Positions 47,779 to 59,722 of a stretch of 64,000 bases of DNA are shown here, in pieces. Numbering within the stretch: position 1 is the first letter of the stretch; each line of letters starts with the position of its first letter. Position numbers and translations under genes: made by a program. The notes beneath the pieces are model-generated. The model was given only the letters and a program-made list of their open reading frames with translations. It made no database searches and was not told the DNA's origin. The stretch is from the NCBI GenBank assembly GCA_008828725.1, contig MEHQ01001678.1, positions 1 through 64,000 of the forward strand, in the 5' to 3' direction. This DNA is from Saccharina japonica (Eukaryota; Sar; Phaeophyceae; Laminariales; Laminariaceae).

Positions 47779-50470
47779 CGATATGCATACTTCTCGCGTA
47801 CGAGGGCGGGGGAGCCCAACCCTGATCTTCACACGTACGCTTGTGTATAGTACATAGTGATGGCCACGTCGTATTGGATCATCTAAACTATCTGGTCGGT
47901 TTCAATTTTTCGATCGGCCATTGCGGTTCTCGAGAAAAGAACAAAACCCACGGATAGATACTCGTAGATGAATTGATTGATAGGGCCGACACTGAATGCA
48001 TCGACGAGTGCATGAACTACGCAGTACCTATATGAGTACGTACACCGTGTAAAAAAATCACGTACGAGTCCAAATAAATTCGTAAAATCGATGGGGGCAT
48101 GACAAATTCGACGTTTACACACCATTCATAATTGTGGCCGGGCCAGCTCGTAGACCCCTCCCTGCTGTTTTGTTGAAACGTCAAAAAAAAACTCGTGCTG
48201 ACACCAAGAAGAAGAGCGATGATGGTGGGGTTCGCGACGCCTGCAGCAGCTCTGGTCCTTTTGGAGTATGTATTATGTACAATGCATTGTGCTGGTACAC
48301 CCCATCCATGTAGACCAACTGAAACGCCCAGTACTCAGTAGCAAGGGTATTGATCCTTCTTGACACGTCTCGGCATGCCATGTGGACCGTACCCTCTCTC
48401 CAACGAGCAGAATGAAGAAAAAAAAAAAACGGGAATAATAATAATGGGAATGTAAAATGCTTCATACGTGAGATACATACAGCAGTACAACAACAGAGTT
48501 TGTACTAGAGCACGTGGGGCCACAGAATACACCTACGTACGAATAGTGTAGTCTACCCACAACGAACGGCAACCGAGACCCAAGCAAGACGGGCGTCAGC
48601 GCAAACCCGGCTACGATACGTAGCTACTACAAGAGGCTGACCCCAAAAGGCTCTAGGTGTACACCGAGAAAAACGTTAAAAAGCAGGAATACCGAGACGG
48701 CGCCGTGCCATTGAGGGAAGAAAAGGAGGAGCTAATACTCGTGTGTGCCCCTCGACTATATCACCTACTAAGTAACTACTCTCGACAAAAAGAAATGAAG
48801 GGAAGCATCCTGGTTCAGACAAATAGACTTTTGACACTTGACGCCCTCCGTGAATCCTACACCTGGAGGAAAAATACATTCTAACGCGTACCTGGTACGA
48901 CGTAACGAGCATACATATATACTACCCGGTTTTCACAACCAAGTAGGCGACTGCAAGTGGGTGGCCGGGAGTGGGTAGCCCGCTGGCTTGGCAAGTTTTA
49001 CGCAGACATGAAAAGCTCAGCGACCACCGACCGCAGTGACAAACTTTTACGAAAAGAAGGCGTAACAACAAAAAACGGGCAATTTCATAAAACACAACTA
49101 CTGTATATCACATCAAAAACAGAAAACACTAAAAACGAAACATATATTGCGCAAGTTGTGTTGGCGTTGACCGGGGGGAAAATGGTACTAAAAATCTACA
49201 GTAGAGCTAGCAAACACCCAAGCACCGCCATGTCTCGCACCCGGTGCTTCAAAAGCAAACCAGAGCGGACGGGAACCAAAAAAAGGGGGAGCGGGCACAC
49301 CCATCCCAGGAGAGTGCTGGACATAAAAAACAAAAAAAAAAGCTAAAACATCACGTACCGCCAACATCGAAGGAAACCCCGAAGCAGAGTACCTAACTGC
49401 TCCGCCGCTGCCACCAATGTGTGCGCAGTCAAATCCGCTCGCGTGTGGACGAGTTATTGCCCACAAGCAATCGCTACGTATCATAGCGATGCCGCAGCAA
49501 CAGCACCGCCACCACCAACCGACCACCACGATGTAACGCGAAACAAAACCTGTGAAAAAGCAACAGCGCTCGAACCAGATGGCAACTCCCCCAACCCCCT
49601 GGCACCGAATCCCCCCCTACCAGTCATGGAAACCCTTGGTGAGACAGGACAGATACAAGCGATACAAGCGATACAAGCGATACAAGCCCGGCGAGGGCGG
49701 GAGGACACCAGGAGAGACGGCAGGGCAGCACACAAAAAAACAAAAAAACAAAATAAGCGAGAGTACCAGCGCTGTCGTCGCGTCTTGACAGTAAAAAAAA
49801 AAACGCGACAACGCCAAAGCTCCTCTCGGACTGCGCTGGGGGGAAGCTGGCCGAGGAGCTGCTGCGGTCCCGCCACTTCGTCACCAGCTATTCCATCGCT
49901 CGGGAGGCAGAGAATTCTGGCCTAGCCCCTCCCGAATGTCGCCCGGATCCTGACCGTTCGTCCGAGACGATGCCTTGCGTCGAGCAACAAAAAATACGCA
50001 CCCAGAAGTGTTTTCGTACGGTCAGGTCGTGGGTCGCAAATTCAGGAGGCGCCACCAACAAAAGCAACACACTAGATGGCGAACGACGTCATCGTAAATC
50101 GCTACGTAAGACTCAGTTAATCACCTACTGTAGCTTTGCCAAAGCTGAAAACATGTTCTAGTTTCGTCCAATCCACAGCAGCAGCAGCAGCAGCAGCATC
50201 AGACGCTTGCGCACGTTTCTGGACAAGCATGACGCCAATAACGGGAGCAATACAGACCAGGATAATCTTCGTCGGGCGTCCTATATACTCTTACCTCTGC
50301 TGGGGGTACGATTTTCCTCTTCGCCAGCGGAGCAACTATCACTTCTCCTACAATAGTAACAACGGAATCTTACAGATAACCGGGAGAGCATGCGCGTGCA
50401 CCAGTTAGCGGACATGCCCCCCCAGCCCCTGCCGACTACGACTAGCAGCCACCCAACCCACGAGTTCTAC
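47779..50470. other. Interval without a recognised gene
   Basis: Short frames only. A plus-strand stretch at about 49827-49915 (SDCAGGKLAEELLRSRHFVT) looks weakly coding but has no clear donor and no known domain. A GATACAAGC tandem (49651-49686) and a CAG run (50180-50200) are the only repeats noted. Confidence 0.35.
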
Positions 50471-50476
50471 TTATAT

Positions 50477-50596
50477 TATTACGGAAGACCATAGTAAATA
50501 GGGACTATCATACGCTATACATAAAAGCCTACCAAGTATATATCTACCAATTTTTACTTGCAACATTTGGTCCTTTTTACTATGGTTCTCGGTAAT
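50477..50596. mobile_element. MITE family A, copy 6
   Basis: TATTACGGAAGACCATAGTA at the left and TTTACTATGGTTCTCGGTAATA at the right (last 20 bases of which form the TIR). The core is diverged from other copies. Confidence 0.65.
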
Positions 50597-50754
50597 ACTG
50601 TACACTAGGCTGGGCATCTACTGTACACTTACCGTACCTACACCATATACAATAGACCTACCGTACAGCCACCGTACAAAAAGGTGGGGGGGGAACCGCG
50701 ACGACGCCATCCAAAGCAAAACTGCGAGACTCCTTCATAAAAATTGCCACTTAC

Positions 50755-51594
50755 CCTAGCCCTCGCAACCCACTCCGGAGTCAGCTCCGGCGTCGGCGCC
50801 CCACGGGTCGACCCAACCCTCGACAGGCAAGGCTGCTCCGGCAACTGCACCCACTGCTGCGCCTCGCCGCCCCCCTCTTCTCGCACCCCGTCCAGCTCCA
50901 TCTCGTCCACCGACACCCCCCCCCCAGCCTCGCCAGCATGGAACACCGCACCACCAGCGTCGTCGCCTCCCGATACCGCGGTGCACAGCCCTCGAGGCTG
51001 CCCGAACAGGTTAGCGGGAGGGCAACGGAGGCCATTGACGTGGGCGCTGCCCCCCCCGCCGGCACCAGCGGGGCCGGAAGAACCTTCCGCCGTACTGCTA
51101 CCCGCGGACTGCTCGTTCCTCGGCAGGAGGCGTTCTCGCGCAGTCCCAGAGCCCGGACCCGCGGCGGTGATCTCGTCGCCGCCGTCGCCGCCCGTTCGCG
51201 GCGACGGGGTGGGCCCCCCGCCCCCCTCCCCATCCCCGCCTCCTTCGTGACCCTCGCCTCCCGCCGACTGCACAGGCTTGTACAGGATCAGCGCCCGACT
51301 GAGGTCCGGGCGGGCGTCGGTGGAAGCGTCGGCCACTAGCCGGTGGCGCGACTCGCGGACCCAGTCATCCACCTTCTCGTCCACCACGGTGGATGAGGCC
51401 CTCCTGAGGAAAGGGTGGGGGGTGGGCCCGCCGCCACCTCCCTGGCTCCCGTCCGTGTCGACCCGGGAGAGCCTCGCGGCCGGGACGTCGTCGAGGGACT
51501 CGAGATCATCGCTGTCTCCGTCGGTGTCATGGGCAGAGGTGGTGGTGGTGGTGGCGGCGGCAGTGGTGCCGCTAGAGATGCGCAGGTCGGCCAT
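50755..51594 (-). CDS. Unidentified low-complexity protein, 5' exon
   Basis: From an ATG at 51594, 280 codons stay open to a GTAAGT donor after EWVARAR. The protein is acidic and rich in Gly, Ser, Thr and Pro, with less biased segments (TVVDEKVDDWVRESRHRLVA; DLSRALILYKPVQ; VDEMELDGV). This strand is preferred because the opposite strand gives only Pro/Ser-rich frames and lacks good splice ends. An alternative is that it is internal, using an acceptor (GTGCGCAG) 20 bases before the Met, which keeps the frame open (FENKSMADL). Downstream exons on the minus strand were not found. No domain is recognised and no function is proposed. Confidence 0.45.
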
Positions 51595-51975
51595 GCTCTT
51601 GTTTTCGAAATCTGCGCACGAGGCGGGGATTGGTTGCCGTGCGCGCCATGGTGATAAGATGTGCCAAGTTATAGGATTCGATGCGCGTTTCGGAGCGTCA
51701 CGTTCGATCCCGGCCCCCCGCCCCCGTCCTGTAATTCCTCTCCCCACCTTGGGTGAGCATACCGAGTACAACCCCCCACCGCCTCCCCAATGTCTGTCTG
51801 GTCGGTGAAAACCGACGCTCCTACCGGCCGCTGTCGCATGAGGGTTGATGCCGAGGGTCGACATGGTCATACGAATACGGTCATGGCATGACATGAGCAC
51901 ACCCCCCTCTTCCCCCCCCCCTCCCCACGCCCCCCATGTGATATTCCGCCTTGTTCTGTCGTCGCGCAAAAATAG

Positions 51976-52844
51976 GTTGACGCCGAGAGAGCGCGAGGTT
52001 ATTGACGACGCGTGCGGAGACGCCCTGGCTCGCGTCATGTCGGTGTTAAAGCCCTCGGTCATTGTCGCGGTCGGAAATTTCGCAGGGTCCAAGTGCCTCG
52101 AGGTAACAAGGGGAGGCGAAAACAGAAAAGGCGGCAGTTACAGCTAGCTGTTTATAGCCTGCCTGGTGTGTGTGTTGCAGGGCGAGGCAGGCACATTTTT
52201 ATCTTAGCTACCACTGCTGCTACCGCTGCTGCTGCCACTGGTGCTGGTTGCTGGTTGCTGATCATGATGGTGATGCCGCCACTGCTGCTGCTGCTGCTGT
52301 TGCTGGTATCGGTGATGCTGCCGCTGCTGCTGCTGCCGCTGCTGATGCTGCTACTGATGCTGCTGCTGATGCTGTTGCTGATGCTGGTGATGTTACTGAT
52401 GCTGATGCTGCTGATGCTGCTGCTGCTGATGGCGCTGCTGCTGCCGCTGCTGATGCCGCTGCTGATGCTGCCTCCGCCACTGCTGCCGCAGTCCGTAGTG
52501 TCACTGGTGATGCTTCTGTTGCGTACTGCCCCTACGCCCACTGCTGTTGCTGTCGTTGCTGATACTGTTGATGCTGTTGACGTTGCCGCTGTTGCAATAT
52601 CCATTTCCCGTGCCCACCTCATCATGCCCTGGTTTTCACCGCGGGGTTATCACTGCTTCTTGCGCAGGCGGTCAAGGCTTCGGGGTTGGGGGCTGGAGAG
52701 GGCGAAACCCCGGTAGATGTTGTCGTGGTCAACCACCCGAGCCCCGCGAGCCCCACGGGGATCAAATGGCAGAAGGCCACCTGCTTGGACGAGCTGGTAC
52801 TCAAGAGCAGCGCCCGGAAGGAGATCGACCGATTTCTTGTGTAG
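51976..52844 (+). CDS. SMUG1: SMUG1-like uracil-DNA glycosylase, last two exons
   Basis: Exons are 51976-52102 (one base plus 42 codons) and 52668-52844 (58 codons plus TAG), joined phase 0 across a 565 bp intron filled with a CTG/GAT triplet tract. The first has LTP.ER.....ACGDAL followed by PSVIVAVGNFA, matching the region before the last strand of SMUG1. The second has VVVVNHPSPASPTG, the SMUG1 C-terminal HPSP.NP/ASP loop that binds the DNA. SMUG1 excises uracil and oxidised pyrimidines in base excision repair. The N-terminal half, including the GMNPGPxG active-site motif, was looked for between 45 and 52 kb and not found. It may be missing from the assembly, displaced, or too divergent to spot. 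Confidence 0.72.
52205..52520. repeat. Imperfect triplet tract (CTG/GAT/GCC) in the SMUG1-like intron
   Basis: About 300 bp of CTGCTGCTGATGCTG-like sequence within the intron. All six frames are partly open (poly-Leu, poly-Ala/Asp, poly-Ser/Ile), so none is evidence of coding. Confidence 0.88.
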
Positions 52845-53929
52845 GTTAGTCTAAAAACGTGCTGGTATACCACCCTGCCAGGAAATGTCTGGACACGTTG
52901 GTACACCTATGACAGTGCTGTGGTATGTACAACCGCGCTTATTGATACCGGGGTAAATGTGTCATTTAAAAATTAGTTTGTGGCCACCTACTTGAGAGGC
53001 GACCACTGATTGGTCGAACAGTCATGGTTGGCGTGAAACGTCATTTTTAGTCCTGGCGTTATTTTAGGCCCTGGGAAACTTTTGGTCGCGTCGCCTCCAG
53101 TAGCAGGTGATCACATGAAGGTGCGCATCTCTCATCTCTCACCTGTCAGGGGTGATGTTCCCGCCAGAAGAGCTCATGAAGGTCAGCGGGCAGTAGTTGT
53201 ACACGAACATCTTGTCTGCGCTTCCCCCACGCCATCGCCAAGGACACAGCCCGAGAGAGACAGAGACAGAGAGAGAGAAAGATAAAGAGATAGCTGGTTC
53301 GGCAGGCGACGCGGGAGAGGGGGGGGGTGAACGGCACTAGGCGAGGGTAAGAGCTGGTTTGGCCGGACGACTATTGATGGTGACGTTGACCAGCATCCGT
53401 CATCTGGAGTAACCTGTGCCGTGTTGGCTGAATGACATTTGTCCATGGTTGAGCGACGTTTGCCGATTGCTTCGTGGTTATGGTTGAAAAAAAAGACTCG
53501 GGTACCGGTCCGGTCGATCACCCTATAGGGGTCAAGGTGCATAAATAGTGCCAACCGATTGGCAAGGCAGATGCGGGATGTGCGGTCAGGGCTTTGGAGT
53601 TGGTGGCGCACTCCACCACAAAAAAAAAGCGCCCCAGCCAAGACTGTAAAACCTACAACCCACACGTGACTATATGAATACAATCCCGCGTTGCAACCAA
53701 AGACGCTATGTACACCACAAACAAAAAAACGGCACGTCACACGGCTATCACGTACCTGGTACAAATATTGGGAGAGGGACAAACAAAAGGAACACGACGA
53801 CACGATCATGATCAGCGAGCGTTTTTTTCCCGTCTGGCTAACGTTGTCTCGCGCGCACGCCTACCAACCGCTGGGCCCCTGCCGTCCATATGCAAGTTCG
53901 CCTCACACGCGGTTCTTAGTAGAATGCAG

Positions 53930-54265
53930 CTCATCCATCATGCCATTCGCCCAACACCTCACGGCGCTTCACGCTTGGTGCAAGCATTGTCTGCCTGGTT
54001 GGTGAAAACCCAACGTATCCGTCCCACCATTGTAGGGTTGCGAGGGTCTGCGAGTATGGTCATACGACTACGGTCATGTACGTCATGAGTACACCCCCTC
54101 TCCTCCTTGTACCACCCACCCAATACCTCACGGCGCTTCGCGCTTGGTGCAAGCAATGTCTGCCTGGTTGGTGAAAACCCAACGTACTCCGTCCCGGTAT
54201 TGTAGGGATGCGAAGGTCTATGGTCATACGACTACGGCCGTGCACGATATGAGTACACCCCCCCC
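53930..54265. repeat. Two direct copies of a composite dispersed repeat
   Basis: CAACACCTCACGGCGCTTCA (about 53950) and CAATACCTCACGGCGCTTCG (about 54120) start two units. Each continues through TGTCTGCCTGGTTGGTGAAA, CCCAACGTA and CATACGACTACGGCC to a C-rich end. Related copies are at 30660-30812 and about 51780-51910. Confidence 0.85.
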
Positions 54266-54575
54266 CCGTTGCTGTCAGCTTTGAAATTTCTCGAGTTTCC
54301 TCGCGGAACCGCTTGCTCGGCACGAAGTGCTTCTGCCGTATGGTACCAAAACTGAGCCCACCTCGACTGGTGCATTTCTGAGGACTGAGACTGAGAAATG
54401 AATGAGGTTGCGAACTGAGTGTCAACACTTAGCATTTCCTTATTCCTGCAACACTTGGCATTGCCTTGGTTTTGCAAGCATACATGTACATATGTGTCAG
54501 ATATTAAAACACGAGCGAGCGCCATCACATTGTTGTCATGAATCTCACAAACTGTCTTGAGAACTGGGACGTTAG

Positions 54576-54684
54576 TATTACGGAGGACCATAGTAAATAG
54601 GACCAAATATTGTTAGTAAAAATAGGTAAATATATAGGTTTTTGTGTACACCGTAGGTCCTACTTACTGTGGTCCTCCGTAATA
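54576..54684. mobile_element. MITE family A, copy 7 (best preserved)
   Basis: TATTACGGAGGACCATAGTA at the left and TACTGTGGTCCTCCGTAATA at the right are near-perfect inverted repeats around AAATATATAGGTTTTTGTGT. The 109 bp element is bounded by TA. Confidence 0.85.
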
Positions 54685-55137
54685 GGATCCAGGCAAAACC
54701 AAAAACGATCCCCAAGGGAAAGGCGATTGATACATCTCTGAGACTGAGACGGAAATGAAGTTGCCAACTGAATTTCAACGCTTTTCCTTCTTCATGCAGT
54801 ACTTGGCACTGCCTTGATTCTGTATGTATGCGTCAGATAACGAAACACGAGCGAGCGCCATCACACTACTGTCGTGAATAATAAGGATGGTACCAAATCA
54901 ATTATGTACCAGGTACATGTTCCTACCCGAAACATGGGTATGATGTTATAGGATGTGATACCTGTTATGTAGCAGCGGGCGTAAATCTGCCCTCTCAGGC
55001 GAACTTCTCAGACGTGCCCGCGTAAAAGTATGCTGTTTCTAATGAGGTAGGGTTTTGTCACGAATCTGTAAGGCATTCGTTCCCGACGGTGAGCTTATTT
55101 TTGGCTTCGGCTAACGGCGGCCACCACCGCGCTCCGG

Positions 55138-55690
55138 AACTCTAACCCTAACCCTAACCCTAGGGGCATGCCTGCTTGGTTGCTTGGTATGCCATCTGGT
55201 CGTTGCGCTTGGAAAGGCTCTAGTTTCAGTGCGGGCACATCTAAGGAAGTTCGCCTGCGCGGGCAGATCTAAGCGCACACGTTATGTAGCAGTGTACATA
55301 CCAGTGCGTATACGTCGTAGTAAGGCGAGGACTCGCTCCGGTGGGCAGATGCACAGATGGACAGGTACCAACAGGGCACGTGGCGGTAAGAAATGAGTAA
55401 CGACCTTCCAAACTCCATAAAAATGCGACGTTCTATGCATATATACCAGGTTTGTACTAATATCCACAGCGGTGGACACACCTTGATATCTAGTGAATAT
55501 TTACGGAGGTCTTGGACTTGGCGCCTGAAGCCGACCCTCTGATCCGAACCCTAACTCCAATACCAGGATGCTGTGCTTGGTTAGACTCTAGGTTGACTCG
55601 GCCGGCTTGGATCCTGTGCTTGGAAAGACTCTAGGTTGACGCAGGATGCTGTAGCTGGGAACGACTCCTTGGAAGTTGATTGAGCCGGGT
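55138..55690. repeat. Interstitial telomere-like motif and dispersed repeat, copy 2
   Basis: CTAACCCTAACCCTAACCCTA at 55141-55161 (three TTAGGG-type units on the minus strand) lies about 380 bp before a block (about 55540-55690) with AGACTCTAGGTTGAC twice and a CCGAACCCTAACTCC start. That block is the inverted counterpart of 12520-12720. Confidence 0.6.
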
Positions 55691-55754
55691 ATAATACACC
55701 CTTAGCCAACGAGAGTGCCTGGTGTAAATAGCTATAGACATACATAGCTTTATC

Positions 55755-57245
55755 TTCTTTGGTTCGGAAGCTTTCCTCGGCATATCTTGGCACCTCACAG
55801 CCACTCTCAGCCTCTAATTGCCGAAGCAGAAGTTACTTGCCTTCCGGAGGTTCTTGGCTTTCTTTGTTTTCTCCTATTTTCGTTACTTGATGCTTCCTGT
55901 TTCCTATGGTACCAGTTTTTACTTTGTCGGCGAGATCATGTTTCCCTTTTCTTCCGGTTTCGAGTTCCTGCGTGTACCCAGTGAGCACGACAGCGCGTGC
56001 GAGCCCGGCACTATCGCGGGTATGGGAGGGCGCTGGCCAGTAGAGGTGGGGTCAGAAGGAGCGCGGTCGCTTTTTCGTGGCTAGGCGTGGCGTCTCCATC
56101 GAGACACGAGGGGAGCATGAAGGTCCTTGCTGTTGCTGCTGCTGCAATGAATCCAGTATGTCCGACATTATAATGATCGTTTTGTCTGTAATAAAAGAAC
56201 ATTTAAGCCAAGTTCAAGCGGTGCTTTATTTATCGAACAAACATTATATTTACAGAGGCATCAGCAACCTCGAGCGGGCGAACGAGAGCCACTGTGAGTA
56301 CCGGGCTTCACGCGAGGTGGGCCACGGGGCTCACTGGGGCAGAGAGGCAGTAGAGCTCGACCCGGACCGAATCGATGGCGAGGTGATCGCGGGTGGGCGC
56401 TGAGCGTTTTGTTCGAGTACGAGTACGCAATGTACGTCTTTCTCAGTTTTGTGGATTTTTGTACAACTTGATTGACGCTCGTGCTATGCTGTGCTTTCTC
56501 TTTCATACTCTCTCTATATATATAAAGATCGAAGGTACTACTACTACTAGTAACTGCTGTTGTTGTACTACCACACATAGCAGTCACGAAAAAGGCACAA
56601 TTCACACCCCTAGCAGGCAGCGCTGCGCCGTCCTGCGAGCCATGTTGCTGTGCTTTCTCTTCCTTTCGAACATACAGCTTTGTTGTCCTGGAGTATGGAG
56701 ATCTACTGTCGTATACTTTTGCAAGTCGCCTGTACGTTCGTTTGTTCTTTGTGTTTTTTGCTTTGTTTGTGGTGTACAACTGCTGTCGCCGTACAGGTAT
56801 GATAGTTGCTTTGCCACATACATGCCGCATACCAGTACTCATGCATCACAATACAGCAGTAGTAGACGGGTACTGTACGTTCAGTTGCGTACAGCAATAA
56901 GTATTTCGTTGCATTGCACCATGAATCTCGTTGGCCTTTTCAAGTCGGTATTTATTTACACATAGTGGACTTCTTCTGCCCCTTTCCTTGCGCGAGCGTA
57001 GCGGGCGGCGTCAACCGCCCTCGGAGCGAAGCTTTGCTTTCTTTTAGCGATATTTTTTCGTGTTGTTCACCACTATCGTTTTTATCCTGTATTTGCCGTC
57101 ATACATATGGAGCTCTTGGCATTATCAAGTCGCCAGTTGCAGCTACAATAATATATGCTCCTATTTTACCCTTTTCACATTTGGTTCTATTATTCCTTCC
57201 GCGAGCGTAGCGGGCGGCGTTAGCCGCCCGCGCAGCGGAGCCCTT
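55755..57245. repeat. Divergent dispersed repeat, copy 2
   Basis: Matches 41365-41680 over 55755-56110 (TTTCCTCGGCATATCTTGG, CAGCCACTCTCAGCCTCTAA, AATTGCCGAAGCAGAAGTTA) and 43725-44000 over about 56980-57245 (CGCGAGCGTAGCGGGCGGCG, GTTAGCCGCCCGCGCAGCGG). The hairpin-forming GCGGGCGGCG/CGCCGCCCGC-type block occurs twice in each copy. No coding sequence is recognised. Confidence 0.6.
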
Positions 57246-57649
57246 GTATACCTTACGAAGATTCACTACCGAGGTTCGTTCGCTACTGAATATCCAAGAC
57301 AAATATGCCACGAGACGGCACTTTTACCCCTTTTGACCGACGTCGTGTCGGCCAAACCCGGCGACAAGGAGATTTGATCCCCTTTACTAAAAAAACTGGC
57401 CAGATTATTGAAAACCTGGATTTTCCTTAGTAGCGACAACGAGTACTGGCGGTCTATGTCCGTCTCGGTCGAACCTGCTGCTGCTGTGCTGGTGCTCTGG
57501 TGCTGGCACGCTACGCAGCATAGCAGCACCCAAAACAAGAAAATTAAGATCACACGGAAGGAAAAAAATAGGGGGATCCACACAGAAAATGGGATGTTTG
57601 TTCTCTAAATAGCGGAGATAGGGGACAATCCGTCCAGACGGATGGAAAT

Positions 57650-58450
57650 GCCTTGACCACCTGAGTTGCAATGCCCACGAAAAAAAAAACGTTTTTACCA
57701 TACGTATATACCGAAGTATCTCTTGACAAAGAGACACTGGAACCACATCTACCCCCCATATTTTTTCCTGTGGGACATTCGGTAGTTCTGCCCTAGCTCC
57801 GAACTTTCCCATTGATCCATAATTTGGTAAGGAATGTATGAGGTATTTGGTGCACTCCCGTGCATGTGCCAAAGCGACAGCAGTTTCCGTGCCCTCCTTC
57901 GATGTGGACTTCGTCGTTGAAATTTGAAAATGTTGTTCCAGTTGCTTGAATATGCGGTTTCTCCTACTGCTGTATCCAAGTTTTTTTTCTGCTGTAGAAC
58001 GAGCACGAGGTCATTTTTTTTGTTTCTGCTGTAGAACGAGCACGAGGTCATTTTTTTTGTTTCTGCTGTAGAACGAGCACCTTGTGCTCGTTCTGAAGCA
58101 AAAATAATACTTGGCAACGTATGATACATACAGCTATTAACAGTACGAGAAACCGCATATTCAACCGCCTGGAACCACGTGTCCAAATTTTAGCGACGAG
58201 GTCCGCATCGAAGGAGGCCACATAATCTGCTGTCGCTTCGGCACACTCACAGAAGTGCATCCATGAGCTCATATCTGCCTGTACCAAATTATGAATCAAT
58301 GGGAAAGTTCAGACCCAAAGGGCAGGATTACGAACTGTCCTGGAGGAAAAAAAGTAAGGGCAGGGAGTGGTTCCAATGTCTCTTTGTCGAGAGCTTCGAT
58401 ATGTTTTTTGTGGGCAATGCAACAACAGGTGTGACGGACGCCCTTGACTG
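57650..58450. repeat. Diverged inverted repeat, possible transposon relic
   Basis: The plus strand at 58290-58450 and the reverse complement of 57650-57840 share TCAATGGGAAAGTTC, a GTGGTTCCA.TGTCTCTTTGTC word and a TTTCGTGGGCA.TGCAAC word. The 58290-58440 stretch has an open frame (GREWFQCLFVESFDMFFVGN) and the strand between has fragments (SSWMHFCECAEATADYVASF). These look like remnants of a coding mobile element of unknown family. Confidence 0.4.
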
Positions 58451-58841
58451 ACTGACTGACGTTTGCCCGTCTCTTGCTGACATCTGACATGTTTGATCCA
58501 AGATGAAAGCTGCTGCAGCTCTTCGTCAAGAGCCTCACTCGTACCGTCTCACATATCGTGGCTCGTGGCTGCAGCACGTTGTCGAGCGTCGAGGTGTTGA
58601 AACTTGTATGCTGCTGTAGACTACGTACAACTGCTGTGTGTCGACTCCATAAAATCAAAGTATGCGTACGTACGTAATAGTACAGCAGTATACCAGGTAT
58701 GTCCCAGGTACGAGTATCCCAGGTTCGAGTACCTGGTTTATAAACTTGGCGGACATTTTTGAAGTCCGACACGATGGTGTTTCGAGTAGGATTGTGGTTG
58801 TGGGCGAATGACCTTAGACTCTCTGGGTCTAAAAAGCTTAC

Positions 58842-58986
58842 CGAACTCATCGCCGCCGCCCCCTTCGTCCGCCACCCCCTGGGCCACGCGACGGCCAGCA
58901 CCCTGCCCTCGGGGCCGAGGCAGGGAGATCTGCATGTTGAAGAATTTCTCGGACAGGTGCCTCTTGGAGGCTTGATATTCTTCATC
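58842..58986 (-). CDS. Weak candidate internal exon
   Basis: An open stretch with an AAAG acceptor and a GGTAAGC donor encodes EEYQASKRHLSEKFFNMQIS followed by a Gly/Arg-rich part ending GDEFG. It is more GC-rich than its surroundings, as the window's real exons are. No partner exons or domain are recognised. Confidence 0.28.
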
Positions 58987-59722
58987 CTTTGACCGCGCGA
59001 GAGATGAAAAACAACACCAGAATAGATTTGGGACAATTGGAAATTTGGAAAATAAAAAATCAACAGCGATGGAAGGGTCGCCATCGACAAAAAAAGCAGC
59101 TTGCATAAGAGCGAGGTGGGCAAGCATTCCGCGAGTTGCGGTGGGTGGGGCGGGTTCGCGCAAACCGAAGGGAGTGGAATAGACCTAGTCGCGAGACGGC
59201 CGGGAGCTGGGGCCAGGTACATCCCTGCATATATCTGGGGGAGGTCGCTTCGTGTACGAGTATTCGTGTGTGTTCGTGTTCAACATGATGGTTGTCTGCT
59301 TTTCAGAGAGGCGAGAGATCATAGAGTGCCACAAAGGCGCAAAAGCTAAAAATAGTTTCTAGATTTCTTGCCCTGTGTGTGAGGAGGTTACACCTCGCAC
59401 AGGTTTGCGTTCGTCGCACCGACTCACCTCTGAGGGCCTCTTTCGCCTCCACGGCGTGTCGACATCCATCGCGCCCCGGGCCCGGCGAAAAAGGCGGTTG
59501 GATGCTGGGTAAAAAAGGAAATAGAATGCGAACACTTGATTCAGCAGCGCGGTGACAAGTGTTTCCGGACTTGAAATTGGGAGTTCATTTAGAAAAAGGT
59601 GGCGTGTACATGAAGGGGTTCAAACGCCAGATCCATTGCGTGAATGCCCCCGCTTGGGGCATGTGGGGACCGTCCAGCAACGAGCAGTGTGGTGTGACCG
59701 TGGCAATGACTTCTGTTGCGAC

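Noticed and set aside
49827..49915. Possible coding exon (GGKLAEELLRSRHFVTSYS)
   Set aside because: No donor follows and no domain is recognised; kept only as a remark in the interval note.
51600..52092. Upstream extension of the long minus-strand frame (50638-52092)
   Set aside because: This part is antisense to the SMUG1-like exon and a C-run-associated dispersed repeat; only 51594-50755 has coding character and a good donor.
52012..52716. Long poly-Leu open frame and its poly-Ala and poly-Ser counterparts
   Set aside because: Produced by an imperfect CTG/GAT triplet tract within an intron; all frames are open.
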